Part shown: piece after piece, positions 53,497 through 63,189 of the stretch
Position numbering within the stretch: position 1 is the first letter of the stretch
How the letters are laid out: each line of letters begins with the position of its first letter
Assembly: GCF_001895005.1 (NCBI RefSeq)
Contig: NZ_BCXH01000007.1
Location: 1-64,000 of the forward strand
Reading direction: 5' to 3'
DNA: 64,000 nucleotides
Source of the DNA: Rhodococcus yunnanensis NBRC 103083
GTDB lineage: Bacteria > Actinomycetota > Actinomycetes > Mycobacteriales > Mycobacteriaceae
The notes under the pieces: generated by a model
Databases searched by the model: none
The model's input: only the letters and a program-made list of their open reading frames with translations
Told to the model about the DNA's origin: nothing
Position numbers and translations under genes: made by a program

Positions 53497-56202
53497 TCAG
53501 AATCTGAACTCTCTGTTCTGAGGAGGGTCGTAACTGTCGGGCGGCAGCGCAGGTTGCACGTCGGTGCTTCCACGGCGATCCGGCATCTCCGGCACGGTCC
53601 ATTCCTGTGCCTCGGCGGGTGAGCTGATCGCTCCGATTGTCAGCTGGTCTGCGGACAACCCGTCGCTGATCTGCGTCGCGACGCTGACTGTGCCGATTCC
53701 GGCCCAGCCACGCTGGCGAATATCGTCTTTGACCGCAGTCAGGCCTTGTGTCGTTGCAAGATCGGTGACCATCCCGCGATCGAAATGATCGACCCGTCCC
53801 TGTCCCGGAGCGTCGGCTATCCCCGCCATGAAGTCGACCAACGGTACGAAGGTCTTGGTTCCGTCGATGAGGACTTCGATCTGCCCGGTGAGTGACTGCA
53901 CGAGTTCCGATTTCGGACCCAGGAGATTCGTTCTGGCCTTGTCCCACATCAAAGCAGCACCGGTGGAGGAGAACGATCCGCGGAAGAAGTCCCTCGACCA
54001 GCGGTCCAACGAGGAGGCAGATCCACTGCCCGGAGCTCGCCACAAGAGAGTGGGATCGGCTTTGATATCTCGCCCGTCGCTACCCAACGAGTCTCCGGCG
54101 TTGACCATTGCTCGTTCCCACGGTGTGCTGAGCCAGCCGAGCCCGAACAGATCCTGGCGTAAGTACTCCGCGGTGCTCGCAAGCTGATCGGGATGCGGGT
54201 TCGCGTAACCGATTCCGGTGTTCTTCGGCAGACCCCACGCGATGCGCCCCTCGTGCGAGCGTTGGAATGTGTTCGGCCCCAATGGCTCGGCGAGGAACGC
54301 ACCGAGCGCCCGGCTCCAGGAGAGGTACTGCGAGTAGGCATCGCCGAGACGATCCAGGTCGCGTAGAGCTGTTCGAAGGTTCGCCTCGTCTGCCTGCTCG
54401 TTGGCGGCCGCGGTTTTACGCTTGTTCAGTTCTTGGAACAGATCGCGTTGCCCTCTCAAGAACACCGTCACGAGTGCGACGATCCACAAGACGATCGAAC
54501 CAACGATGACGAGTGCACCTATCCACCAGTCGAACCAGGCTTGCGCAATGCCGACGGCCGATACGGCGATCACCAGCAGGAGAATCACCGACGTGATCTG
54601 GATCCATCGTGCGAGTCGATTATGACCCTTGCTCTCGGCGGGCGCCGGCCTGTCTGCGTGGGCCCGTAGCCTGGCCAACAAGTCCTTGACCTCGCGATGG
54701 CGATCGTCGAAGTTCCGCGCGAGTGTATTGCCGACGGCAACGGCGAAACTGTTGCCGGTACGTGCGCGCCATTCGTCGAGCGCTGAACTTGTCCGCCGCG
54801 CTTCGATTCCCAACGACGCATCCTGGTCGAATTCACTCAACCGGCTTCGCAGTTGGACAGCGCCGATCACGTCGGTCGCATCGACACTGTCGATCTCGAC
54901 TGTCGCTGCCACCACACCAGGGATACGGTCGAATTGTTCTGCCGGACCTGGCACCACATCCGACGCCCGACGAAGCACACCGCGACTCGCCCCGATCTGT
55001 ACGGGCGGCAACTCTGCCGACCGCGCGCCGCCGTCAGCGAGCGTCATCGCAGCACGTGAGTAGTCCTGCCAGAGGTCGGAAAGGTCCGCGCGCGCAGCGT
55101 GGTGTCGCTCGTCGTCCACAGACTCGATAGAGCTGCGGAGCTGGTGCGTGGCCGAACCGACCTGAGACCAACTCGCCGACCGCCCCTGCGACGTTCGGCC
55201 GTTGGCCACAACTTCGTAGGCCGAGGGATTGTCACCGAACACCGTCGAGTGCACAGCGCCCGCCACCGACGACGACACGCTGTCGACGACGCGTGCGTAC
55301 CAAGCCGCAGGCGCATTGCGGAGCGCGGCTCCAAGGAACGAGAAGAACATCTTCAGTGCTGCCCAGAACCCGATCGTCTGAGTCTGCTCGACCGCATAGG
55401 GCACTCGATCACCCTCGAGTACCGCTCGGTGCTTGTCCCAAAGATTTCGAGCCATCGTGTGCGTCGCGAGCTGTACGTCGTCGACGTAGCTCACCGGCGC
55501 GCCGCCTTCTCTGGGCAGCGGCAATTGACCGTCCTGTTCGAAGATCTGTCTGCGTAGCGAGTTCTCGACTTCGGACGTATCCAATCGTCGATAGAACGAC
55601 CTCGTGAGGCTGACGAGATTGCCGGGAAGCACGGGTTTGTCGTCGAAGGGAGCGTGCTCGACGTCTGCCCACAGCCCTGCGACAGCCGCCGTCACCGGTG
55701 CGGCATGCCGTCCGATCTCGAGGCTGTTGTCCTCGACCGACAGGGCGATGTGCCCCATTCCGGGTCCGCGCGCGTCTTCTGGAGCGATCAGGATGTTGTG
55801 CCACCCATCGAGCGCCAACACCGAGTTCGTGGGCGGTACTCCTCCAGGTCGCCCGAGGAGCAACCGCAGCCGAACGATGCGGGCACCACCGGATGTGGAG
55901 GCCAACAACTCGGCGAGCCGCCTCTCGGTGTCGATGCTCAACGCCGGCGCATGACCGGTGAGAGGCACGAACACGCATAGCCGAAGGGTCAGAATCCGCT
56001 GCGATGCAACGACTTCCTGAATCGTCGTGTCGAACTCGCGGCCGTGCTCGATTCTCGTTGCAACAACAGGCGAACGATCCGCCTCCGAACCGTCCACCCA
56101 CAGGAACGGGCGGACCAACCCGACGGCCGAGAGATCCTTCAGTACGTCCTTGATCCCGCCGGCAACACCGTGGGGCGCGAGAAAGACGGTGAGTTCGGCC
56201 AT
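53497..56202 (-). CDS. Large two-helix membrane protein of the GTPase-tubulin operon
   Basis: About 901 residues. The N-terminal ~130 residues look like a mixed alpha/beta domain (AELTVFLAPHGVAGGIKDVL). A long region with helical, coiled-coil-like stretches follows (SATHQLRSSIESVDDERHHA). Two adjacent membrane helices lie at about 534-586 (ITSVILLLVIAVSAVGIAQA and WWIGALVIVGSIVLWIVALV). About 300 residues come after them. Both large parts should face the cytoplasm if the helices form a hairpin. ATG 56202 shares one base with the upstream stop (TGATG). I do not recognise the family. Its place between the tubulin-like and scaffold genes suggests a membrane platform. Confidence 0.82.
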   Translation of the reverse strand: MAELTVFLAPHGVAGGIKDVLKDLSAVGLVRPFLWVDGSEADRSPVVATRIEHGREFDTTIQEVVASQRILTLRLCVFVPLTGHAPALSIDTERRLAELLASTSGGARIVRLRLLLGRPGGVPPTNSVLALDGWHNILIAPEDARGPGMGHIALSVEDNSLEIGRHAAPVTAAVAGLWADVEHAPFDDKPVLPGNLVSLTRSFYRRLDTSEVENSLRRQIFEQDGQLPLPREGGAPVSYVDDVQLATHTMARNLWDKHRAVLEGDRVPYAVEQTQTIGFWAALKMFFSFLGAALRNAPAAWYARVVDSVSSSVAGAVHSTVFGDNPSAYEVVANGRTSQGRSASWSQVGSATHQLRSSIESVDDERHHAARADLSDLWQDYSRAAMTLADGGARSAELPPVQIGASRGVLRRASDVVPGPAEQFDRIPGVVAATVEIDSVDATDVIGAVQLRSRLSEFDQDASLGIEARRTSSALDEWRARTGNSFAVAVGNTLARNFDDRHREVKDLLARLRAHADRPAPAESKGHNRLARWIQITSVILLLVIAVSAVGIAQAWFDWWIGALVIVGSIVLWIVALVTVFLRGQRDLFQELNKRKTAAANEQADEANLRTALRDLDRLGDAYSQYLSWSRALGAFLAEPLGPNTFQRSHEGRIAWGLPKNTGIGYANPHPDQLASTAEYLRQDLFGLGWLSTPWERAMVNAGDSLGSDGRDIKADPTLLWRAPGSGSASSLDRWSRDFFRGSFSSTGAALMWDKARTNLLGPKSELVQSLTGQIEVLIDGTKTFVPLVDFMAGIADAPGQGRVDHFDRGMVTDLATTQGLTAVKDDIRQRGWAGIGTVSVATQISDGLSADQLTIGAISSPAEAQEWTVPEMPDRRGSTDVQPALPPDSYDPPQNREFRF

Positions 56203-59200
56203 CAGTTCGTTCCTCGCTGTGGGATCTCGAACGAGTCCGCACTGGTCGCCCACGATCCGACGGGAGGTGCCGGAGGTGGTGTGTCGGTGCTTCGTGCCGG
56301 TTCCAGGGCTGCGGTGAGGCACTCGTCGATCAGTGATATCAACTTGCCGGTTCCCCAGAACACGTCAGGAGCCAGGTCTCTGTAGATCGGTGTCTTCGTT
56401 GCTTGCGCCCGAACGGTGATGTTGGAGAACACTCCACCGCCGACCGCGCCTGCCTCGCCGACGGCACCGCCGGAGCCAGGAGGCATGTAGTGCTTGCCTA
56501 CGAAGTCGCGCTCCTCCTCCAACCACGCTTTCGTTCTGGCAGCGCGATCCTGCGGCGTCACGGTGTCACCGGTATCGGCAACTGCCGAAGCCAATCCGGT
56601 TCCGGTGTTTCCACTTCGGAGCCAGTCGGTCAGATTTGCTGCCGCTGCCAGCGCGAAGATGCCGCTGACCTCGTCCTCAGTGGACGAGTCGTACAGACGC
56701 CTGAGCGCGCGGTACGGCTGCATCGACGACATCACCGGCGGCTCGTGCGACTGCGCTATTGCCAGTAGTACCGACTCGATCACTGCCGGCAGCCAGTCGT
56801 AGTCGGCCGCGAATTCCGACGGCGGTGTCAGCAATGGATTCGGGAAGTTGAGCCATCTCCCGGCTTCACCGTCCCAGATCTGCGCGGGCTCGATGAACGG
56901 CGATTTGGGCAGGAAGATTCGCCCGAGGATCTGACCGAGCAACCAACCGCCGACCATCGCCTGACGCTCGGCCTTGTGCATCGGGAGAGAAGCTGCCAAC
57001 GGGCGCGCACGGCGTAAGTGCCAGAACGCTTTACGCTGAGATGGCGACGATTCCAGCCACTGCCTCGAGGCCGGACCGATGACCGAGTTGTAGGCGAGTG
57101 GCGAGTAGTTGGGGTACGAGCCGAAGATGTCGATGCGCTTGATCTGTTTCTCGTCGGTCAGTGCGTTGACCAGAACGTCCTTGGTGGTCTGGTCGATTCG
57201 CACGCTGCGCTCGAGTTCAGCGGAGAGGTCGTCGGCGATGCTCTGCCCGTCGAACGGGATCGCAGAGAACTTGAAGCGGTACTTCATCTGCTGATCGTTG
57301 TGAATCGCTTGCATCGCAGTCTCGTTGACACTGGCGAGGGGCCTGGCGAGAGCGATGGCTTCGCCGAACTTCGATACCAGATCACGACGCCGGCCAGCGA
57401 GTTCGGACTCAGCGGCCCCTCCCCCGGTGACGAAATCGTGTAGCGATACCGAGCAGAACTTGTCGAACGATTCTCCGGTGCGGCTCACGAACTTTCGGGC
57501 TCGTGCGAGCAGTTCGTGCGGCCGAGTGTGCACGTTGTACGCCGCGGGTGAGGAAATGATGGACTCGCCGGTGGCCGGGTTCGTGGGAAAGACACGGGAT
57601 CGCCACGATGCGGTGCGTTCGACGAGTCGAACGGTCTCACCGGGTGCGCGGCTACCGTCGATGGTCGGCCACAGGCCGGTGATCACCTGTGCTGCAGCCC
57701 GAGCGACGGAGTCGCCGAACGCCCGTCGATCCGTTGCACTGCTGCCGGTGGCGGCGGGCAGATCGAGCTCGTACCTCAGCTTGAAGTCGTTCGAACTGGT
57801 CAGCATCACCTCGTTGTTGGCCTCGGCGAACCGGGACGGGACCTTCTCGTCCGAGTCGGAAGGCCACGCCGCGTACTGATCGGTCTGCAGTCGCGCCAAG
57901 CCGAGATCGCGCGGCTGTTCTACCGATGCTTGACGAAGAAGCGTGTGAGATTCGTTGAGCGCGGCCACCAATGGGTCGAACACTTCGGCAACCATCGCAC
58001 CGGACGCTGCGCTCAGATGCGTGGAAAGCGTGGCGTAGATCTGGCGCTCGACAGTACGGCGGATGCCGTCGAGCACGCTCACAACCACTTCCTGTGCGTT
58101 CGTCAGAGTGCCCTTGAGTGCTGCGAGTGTTGCGGCCACATCCTCCGGCGGCGCGGCGATATCGCCCGGTGCCTGTTTCGCAAGATCCTGTGCCGTCGGG
58201 AGCACCACGTTCTGCATGTACTTCGAAACTCGCTTGACCAAGGCCGTCGCGTAGGGAAGCCCGAGATCGGCGACGGCGGTGCCGACAACATGTTCGAGTC
58301 TGTCTGCGAAATCGAGGTGCCAGCGGAACGCCGTCGAATATGCCGCATTCTGGGCATCGGTAAGAAGTGCCGAGCGACGGCCGTTGAGGTTGCGATAGAC
58401 CTCGGGCACCCATGCCGATGCGTTCAGCCCGTTGCCCGACGGTATGTAGTCCCGGAGCGTGGAGTCGACGACGTGCGCTGCCAACGTCGATACTTCCGAC
58501 CGTGGGAGCACCGTGGTCGTGATCCAGACGCCGATGTCCTGCGGAAGCGCATTGGCATCGGTGTGTCCAGCGGGCAGCCCGAGCGCTGCACAGATGTTGC
58601 CCCATTGATTGTCGAGAACCGCTGCGGCCTGCTCATCCTCGGATGCGCGGTTCCCCAACTGCACGTGCCCCCGGAGGAGCTTGTCGGCGCTGGCGCGCGC
58701 CAGGCGCTGAGAGGAGTACTCGGCGTATCGATCTCGGCCCATACTCAAGCTCGAGAAGCCGAACGAGCCCCACGGCAGGGTGTTCCAGGTCTGGTTTCCC
58801 CACCCAAGGAATTCACGGCTACCGGCGATTCCGCCACCGTTGGTCAAGTCCCACTCGACGAACTGCTGGGTGGCGGACTGGCTCATCATCAGTGCGGACA
58901 GACCTCGCCCGAGGCCGCGGTAGATGGCGTTGGGAGTGCCGTCTCCGAACAATGTCTGCTCGGCGCCGACATATCGACCGACCGGGAAGACACGCGCGAA
59001 CGGAATGAGCTCGCCTTCGCCGTTCTGCTGTCCGAGTGCACGCAGAATCGCGACATCGTGATCACGCGCGGAACCAGTCTGGCTGGCAACGATCTCACCC
59101 AGCATCGCAAGGGCATTCGCACGAACACCGGTCGTCGCGGACGCGTCGAGCCCGTCGAAGATATCCGGCGCGACCATGAACACGCCCATCAGACGCGGAT

Positions 59201-59807
59201 CGACACCGGTGATCAAGGTCAGCAACCGGCAGATGTCGAGAGCCATCGATGCACCCGCGCCACCGGCCATCGAGGACACGACCAGCACGACCGGCCGCTC
59301 GCCCGGGTCGTACTTGCCCGCACCGGGAATGTCCAAACCACGCATGGCAGTGTCGGTCTCGACCAGATTGAGCTTGCCCCAGGCAGTTTCGAGCCGTTCG
59401 CGTACCGAACCGGCGCGGCTGAGGGTAATCATCCGTCCCAGGGCACGAAACTGTCCAGCACCGGTACTGAGCGGGGTGTGCACCGCAGACGGATCTCGCG
59501 GCGCCCAGGTGGCAATGGCGTCGAGGCGCTGCTTACCGATGAACTGCTGACTCATGGCGTTGTCGAGCACGCTGTAACTGTCGCTCTGAGGACCTGTCCC
59601 GACGTAGGTACCACCCTGGTCGCGAACATGGCCCATTCCGTCGGGCCCGGGAGACGGCGCCGTCGGAACATCGAGGTGGATGAACTGCCATCCGGCTGGA
59701 ATGCCGTCGATGCCGTGTGAGGCGAGGTCGGAGCGGAGTTGATCCATCATGTATGCCAACGTGGCTCCACCGGAGCCGCCGCATCCGACGACGAGAAAGC
59801 GCCTCAT
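56202..59807 (-). CDS. Tubulin-like GTPase-fold protein (Tubulin_2 type)
   Basis: About 1201 residues. The N-terminus RRFLVVGCGGSGGATLAYMM is the nucleotide loop of the FtsZ/tubulin fold, and SSMAGGAGASMALDICRLL (near residue 180) is the tubulin signature loop in the variant form GGAGAS. A very long helical C-terminal part has no tubulin counterpart. This matches the family annotated in actinobacteria as tubulin-like (Tubulin_2). ATG 59807 has AGAGG upstream; a longer upstream reading overlaps the vWA gene antisense-like and was dropped. The family may form nucleotide-dependent filaments, but that is not established for this type. Confidence 0.88.
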   Translation of the reverse strand: MRRFLVVGCGGSGGATLAYMMDQLRSDLASHGIDGIPAGWQFIHLDVPTAPSPGPDGMGHVRDQGGTYVGTGPQSDSYSVLDNAMSQQFIGKQRLDAIATWAPRDPSAVHTPLSTGAGQFRALGRMITLSRAGSVRERLETAWGKLNLVETDTAMRGLDIPGAGKYDPGERPVVLVVSSMAGGAGASMALDICRLLTLITGVDPRLMGVFMVAPDIFDGLDASATTGVRANALAMLGEIVASQTGSARDHDVAILRALGQQNGEGELIPFARVFPVGRYVGAEQTLFGDGTPNAIYRGLGRGLSALMMSQSATQQFVEWDLTNGGGIAGSREFLGWGNQTWNTLPWGSFGFSSLSMGRDRYAEYSSQRLARASADKLLRGHVQLGNRASEDEQAAAVLDNQWGNICAALGLPAGHTDANALPQDIGVWITTTVLPRSEVSTLAAHVVDSTLRDYIPSGNGLNASAWVPEVYRNLNGRRSALLTDAQNAAYSTAFRWHLDFADRLEHVVGTAVADLGLPYATALVKRVSKYMQNVVLPTAQDLAKQAPGDIAAPPEDVAATLAALKGTLTNAQEVVVSVLDGIRRTVERQIYATLSTHLSAASGAMVAEVFDPLVAALNESHTLLRQASVEQPRDLGLARLQTDQYAAWPSDSDEKVPSRFAEANNEVMLTSSNDFKLRYELDLPAATGSSATDRRAFGDSVARAAAQVITGLWPTIDGSRAPGETVRLVERTASWRSRVFPTNPATGESIISSPAAYNVHTRPHELLARARKFVSRTGESFDKFCSVSLHDFVTGGGAAESELAGRRRDLVSKFGEAIALARPLASVNETAMQAIHNDQQMKYRFKFSAIPFDGQSIADDLSAELERSVRIDQTTKDVLVNALTDEKQIKRIDIFGSYPNYSPLAYNSVIGPASRQWLESSPSQRKAFWHLRRARPLAASLPMHKAERQAMVGGWLLGQILGRIFLPKSPFIEPAQIWDGEAGRWLNFPNPLLTPPSEFAADYDWLPAVIESVLLAIAQSHEPPVMSSMQPYRALRRLYDSSTEDEVSGIFALAAAANLTDWLRSGNTGTGLASAVADTGDTVTPQDRAARTKAWLEEERDFVGKHYMPPGSGGAVGEAGAVGGGVFSNITVRAQATKTPIYRDLAPDVFWGTGKLISLIDECLTAALEPARSTDTPPPAPPVGSWATSADSFEIPQRGTN

Positions 59808-59862
59808 TCGTCTACCTCTCCTGTAGCTGATTGTCGCAAATTCAGAGCTGTGAACGGTGGTC

Positions 59863-62652
59863 TCATCGACCGTCACCGAACGGGTCGAACGGCTTGTTGG
59901 ACGGACCCGAAGGGCCCGGGCCCGGTGCCTGGCCTCGGGGAGGGCCGCCGAAAGGGTCCTGGCCACGCGACGGCGGCTGCGAACCCGGGCCGCCGCCGAA
60001 TGGGTCGTAGCTTCCTGCACTGGACGGGCCGCTGCTTCCGCCTCCGAAGGGATCGAAGCCGGACGTCGCCGACGCCGGAACCGGGGGCGTCGGGGAGCCC
60101 GAGCCCGGTTTCGTCGACGATCGCAGTGTCGCAAGCACATTCGGCAGGCGGTTGGTCATGTCGTCGACGACGGACCGGCGAACTGTCGGGCCTGCGTCGT
60201 CACCGATGAGCAGAACGACGGTGGCGACATCGGCCGGGCCTTGTGGGTCGTGGAGAACGAACCAAGTGTTGTGGACCGCCAGCGGCAAACGTGCCTCGTT
60301 GCTGTTGCCATGCGTTGCAGGCAGTACCGATGACGCTCCGACCCGGCCCGGCGACGACGCCGTGACGAAACCAGCACCGACAGGGGACCATCCGACGTGA
60401 GTACGGAGTCGGACCCCTGCAACGTCCAAGGACCGCGCCGGCGTATCCAAACCTCGGACGACCTCGATCAGATCACGGTCGTTCAACCCGAAAGGCACAC
60501 CGTTGCGCAGCACCGAGCTGCCTGCGATGGTCACCGGGAACTGCTGAGCTTTGAGCGTTCTGGCGGGAATCCTCGCCGTGAACCACTTCCCGCCGTAGAG
60601 CAACAAGAGCGGAATGCCGGGTCCCAGCAGCAGGGCGACGATCAATGCCAGGAGGGCATTTCCGGTGTCGAGCGGCTTTTCGAGCTCGGCGCGGAACTCG
60701 ACATCTATCGGAAGAGCGCGATCGGCTTCACCGTTCGGCGCGACCATCACCTCGACAGTGCCGTTCACGGCGCCATTCGCTGCGTTCTCCACCTGCAAGG
60801 AGATAGGTAACGTCCCTTCCTCTCCGTCGCTCAGCTCCTGACACGCATCGACTGTCGCTGCCCCCGCCGTCGACAACCCGACCGTACCCACTCCGTCGGG
60901 AGATGCAACGACGGATGTCTGGGAGCCCTGTGGCAACCACGCACACCCCGGACCGGTCACCGGCAGATCAGCGGTGAACTCGCCTGCACCTTCGATCGTT
61001 CCGAAATCGATGGTGCGGGGAAGAGCCGGATACCCGATCGGCGGCGCGATCGAGAGCGGGACGTCTACCGACTGCGGAGCAAGCGCGGTACCAGGCTCGA
61101 CCTCGCCGCTGGGTGTCGTCGCGTCGGCAGTGGTCACGTCGAGAGTGAGGCGAACCGTGGCCTGACCCGGGGCAACGTCGGCCAGATTCAAACGCAAGGG
61201 ATCGGAAATCCGGTCCTTCGAGATATCGCTTCCGACGACTGTCTGCCGGCCGTCGCTTTCGATGAGCGTCACAGCCAGGGTCGCAGTTCCGAGAAGTGAT
61301 TCCGGATCGACTTCGACGCGGTTGGCGTCCACGATTCCGAGGTCTACGGGAACCTCTGTTTCGCCGCTGTGAATTGCAGTAGTGCGCTGGCCCTTCCACT
61401 CGGGATACAGGTTCCCGGAGATGTGAATGTTGGACCTCGATCGGGCCTCTGCGGAGTCTCCGGTCGGGTCGACGAAGACGAGAGCCCAGACGCCTTGCCA
61501 GTTCGGGGTACCGGGGTTGGTCATGTCGAACGAGAGAGTACGAGGCGACTGCCAGCGATAAGCGACATCGACGCCCGAGACTTCAGTCGTTATGTCGGAC
61601 TCCGACGCCGGTAGTGGAAGCTGTGTTCCGTCGGGTGCCACCAGGGTCGGAACCAGACCTGGCACGTCGGCCGAGGCAAGTACACCGACAGAATCGATCG
61701 AATTATCCAGCACGAATCGGTGTTTGCCCTCTTCACAGACCGTTACGACACACACGCCGGCCTCGCGAGTCAGCGGTGCTTGGCCGGGTGTCGAGAATGC
61801 ATCGAACGCAAACAGCAAATCGTCGATGTTCTGTGCAAGATAGAAGTCACCGGGAGCCGGGCTCGAAACGTTTCCGCACGTAGTCGAGCCGGACGGCTCG
61901 CCCGTCGCCACCGATCGCATGACGTCGAAATCAGCCGGTGATGCCGTGCCTGCAGCCAACCCGATACCGAACACCACTATGCCAGAGGATCTGAGCTGGT
62001 CGGCAACACCGCCAGGTCGGCAGATGGACTCGGTAGCGGCGCCGACGACACGCGTGACATCCTCGGGGGTATCGAGTGGAAGATCCGGTGCGTACGGTTT
62101 ACGAGTATCACCTCGCGGTGTGAAGTCGATCTTGCCGTCCGAGAACCAGGCAACCGCCTGACATGGATCGACGCCGTCGACCGGTTGAGTGTGCTCGGTG
62201 AGCGACGTGCGAGCTCCATCCAATGCCAACCGGTAGTCGGTGTCGATTCCGTCGGTGCGATCGCGGAAGCTCTCGACAGCCCCTTTCACCGCGGGCACAC
62301 TTGCAGAATCGAGTGACGTCCAGTCGGATTCGACGGAGTACTCGTCGGCGAAGCCTGCGACAGCGACGTCCAACTCGATGCCCGATGAGTCCTTGTACTT
62401 GGCCAGTTGGTCCAGGAGATACGTCGCCGAGGTGATCCGTGCGCCGTCGGGGTCGGATGTCTGCAGGCTCGAGGATTCGTCGATCATCAACAGTAGATCG
62501 CCGCTCCGCTGGGATGCGAGACAGGCACCGAAGTCCGACACCGCGGCGCCGCCGGGGGCCGCAGACGCCGTCGGTGCGAATACGACTGTCATTGCGGCGC
62601 AGGCACCCAGCAACGTCGTCGTCAGTAGGGCTGAGGCTTTTGCCTTGTTCAC
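59863..62652 (-). CDS. Exported vWA protein with one membrane helix and a DPFG-repeat cytoplasmic tail
   Basis: A 929-residue type I-like membrane protein. A signal peptide (about 1-32) is followed by a vWA domain with a full MIDAS start (LLLMIDESSSL, near residue 58) and AVAWFSDGK. Beta-sandwich domains cover about 300-650, and a membrane helix lies near 662-690 (LLALIVALLLGPGIPLLLLY). A ~110-residue beta-rich cytoplasmic domain follows (GLNDRDLIEVVRGLD). A Gly/Pro/Ser tail carries four DPFG motifs, near residues 866, 882, 898 and 922. The GTG start overlaps the stop of the small membrane gene (GTGA). The outside half looks like a sensor or adhesion part, the tail like a docking region. Confidence 0.87.
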   Translation of the reverse strand: MNKAKASALLTTTLLGACAAMTVVFAPTASAAPGGAAVSDFGACLASQRSGDLLLMIDESSSLQTSDPDGARITSATYLLDQLAKYKDSSGIELDVAVAGFADEYSVESDWTSLDSASVPAVKGAVESFRDRTDGIDTDYRLALDGARTSLTEHTQPVDGVDPCQAVAWFSDGKIDFTPRGDTRKPYAPDLPLDTPEDVTRVVGAATESICRPGGVADQLRSSGIVVFGIGLAAGTASPADFDVMRSVATGEPSGSTTCGNVSSPAPGDFYLAQNIDDLLFAFDAFSTPGQAPLTREAGVCVVTVCEEGKHRFVLDNSIDSVGVLASADVPGLVPTLVAPDGTQLPLPASESDITTEVSGVDVAYRWQSPRTLSFDMTNPGTPNWQGVWALVFVDPTGDSAEARSRSNIHISGNLYPEWKGQRTTAIHSGETEVPVDLGIVDANRVEVDPESLLGTATLAVTLIESDGRQTVVGSDISKDRISDPLRLNLADVAPGQATVRLTLDVTTADATTPSGEVEPGTALAPQSVDVPLSIAPPIGYPALPRTIDFGTIEGAGEFTADLPVTGPGCAWLPQGSQTSVVASPDGVGTVGLSTAGAATVDACQELSDGEEGTLPISLQVENAANGAVNGTVEVMVAPNGEADRALPIDVEFRAELEKPLDTGNALLALIVALLLGPGIPLLLLYGGKWFTARIPARTLKAQQFPVTIAGSSVLRNGVPFGLNDRDLIEVVRGLDTPARSLDVAGVRLRTHVGWSPVGAGFVTASSPGRVGASSVLPATHGNSNEARLPLAVHNTWFVLHDPQGPADVATVVLLIGDDAGPTVRRSVVDDMTNRLPNVLATLRSSTKPGSGSPTPPVPASATSGFDPFGGGSSGPSSAGSYDPFGGGPGSQPPSRGQDPFGGPPRGQAPGPGPSGPSNKPFDPFGDGR

Positions 62653-63053
62653 AGTCGGCCAATCCAGTCAGCGATACGCAAGGCGCAGACGATAATTCCT
62701 GTCGCAGCAATGACGAGTACCGCCCAGTAGGCAGGCTTCATCCACGTCGGCTCGGTGTAGACAGGCCGGGCTCGCCGGTTGGTGTCGAGCAGAGTGAATG
62801 CCGACAGGACCCCGATGGCCACTGGCCCTGCCAGCACCCAGCCGACAACCGCAACAGGTCCGGAAGCGCCGAGAACGGCACCCACGATCAGCCCGATGAA
62901 CGCCAGTACGCCGGAGGCGATCAGATAGAGGGTTGGCGGACCCGCCACCGACAACGACGAGGTCGGCTGCGAGTCCAACGCGCGAGGTGACGGCGGAGGT
63001 GAACCGAATCCCCTGTCGTTGCCATAGCCGAACGGATCCGGTGATGATGCCAC
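62649..63053 (-). CDS. Small membrane protein with N-terminal DPFG motif
   Basis: A 134-residue protein. SSPDPFGYGNDRGFGSPPP at the N-terminus is probably disordered and cytoplasmic. Three hydrophobic segments follow (LYLIASGVLAFIGLIVGAVL, WVLAGPVAIGVLSAFTLL and YWAVLVIAATGIIVCAL). It precedes the exported vWA protein and overlaps its start. The shared DPFG motif links it to the vWA tail and to the last protein of the operon. No family is recognised. Confidence 0.8.
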   Translation of the reverse strand: MASSPDPFGYGNDRGFGSPPPSPRALDSQPTSSLSVAGPPTLYLIASGVLAFIGLIVGAVLGASGPVAVVGWVLAGPVAIGVLSAFTLLDTNRRARPVYTEPTWMKPAYWAVLVIAATGIIVCALRIADWIGRL

Positions 63054-63189
63054 AGCGTGTTCCCCTCAGAAAGGCATAGGTTCTCGGAAATGGCGCCGAC
63101 TCGAAGCCGCCGACGCTGCACGAACCATCCGTGGGAAATCGGCTGCCTCATCAGTACCGTTACGGCTGAGTGGCATTCGACAAGGCCGG

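Noticed and set aside
52044..53507. Long frame antisense to the FnIII scaffold gene
   Set aside because: No recognisable domain and Arg/Val-rich shadow composition.
57930..59720. Long open frame antisense to the tubulin-like gene
   Set aside because: Open only because of GC-rich codon bias on the other strand; no family features and no ribosome site.
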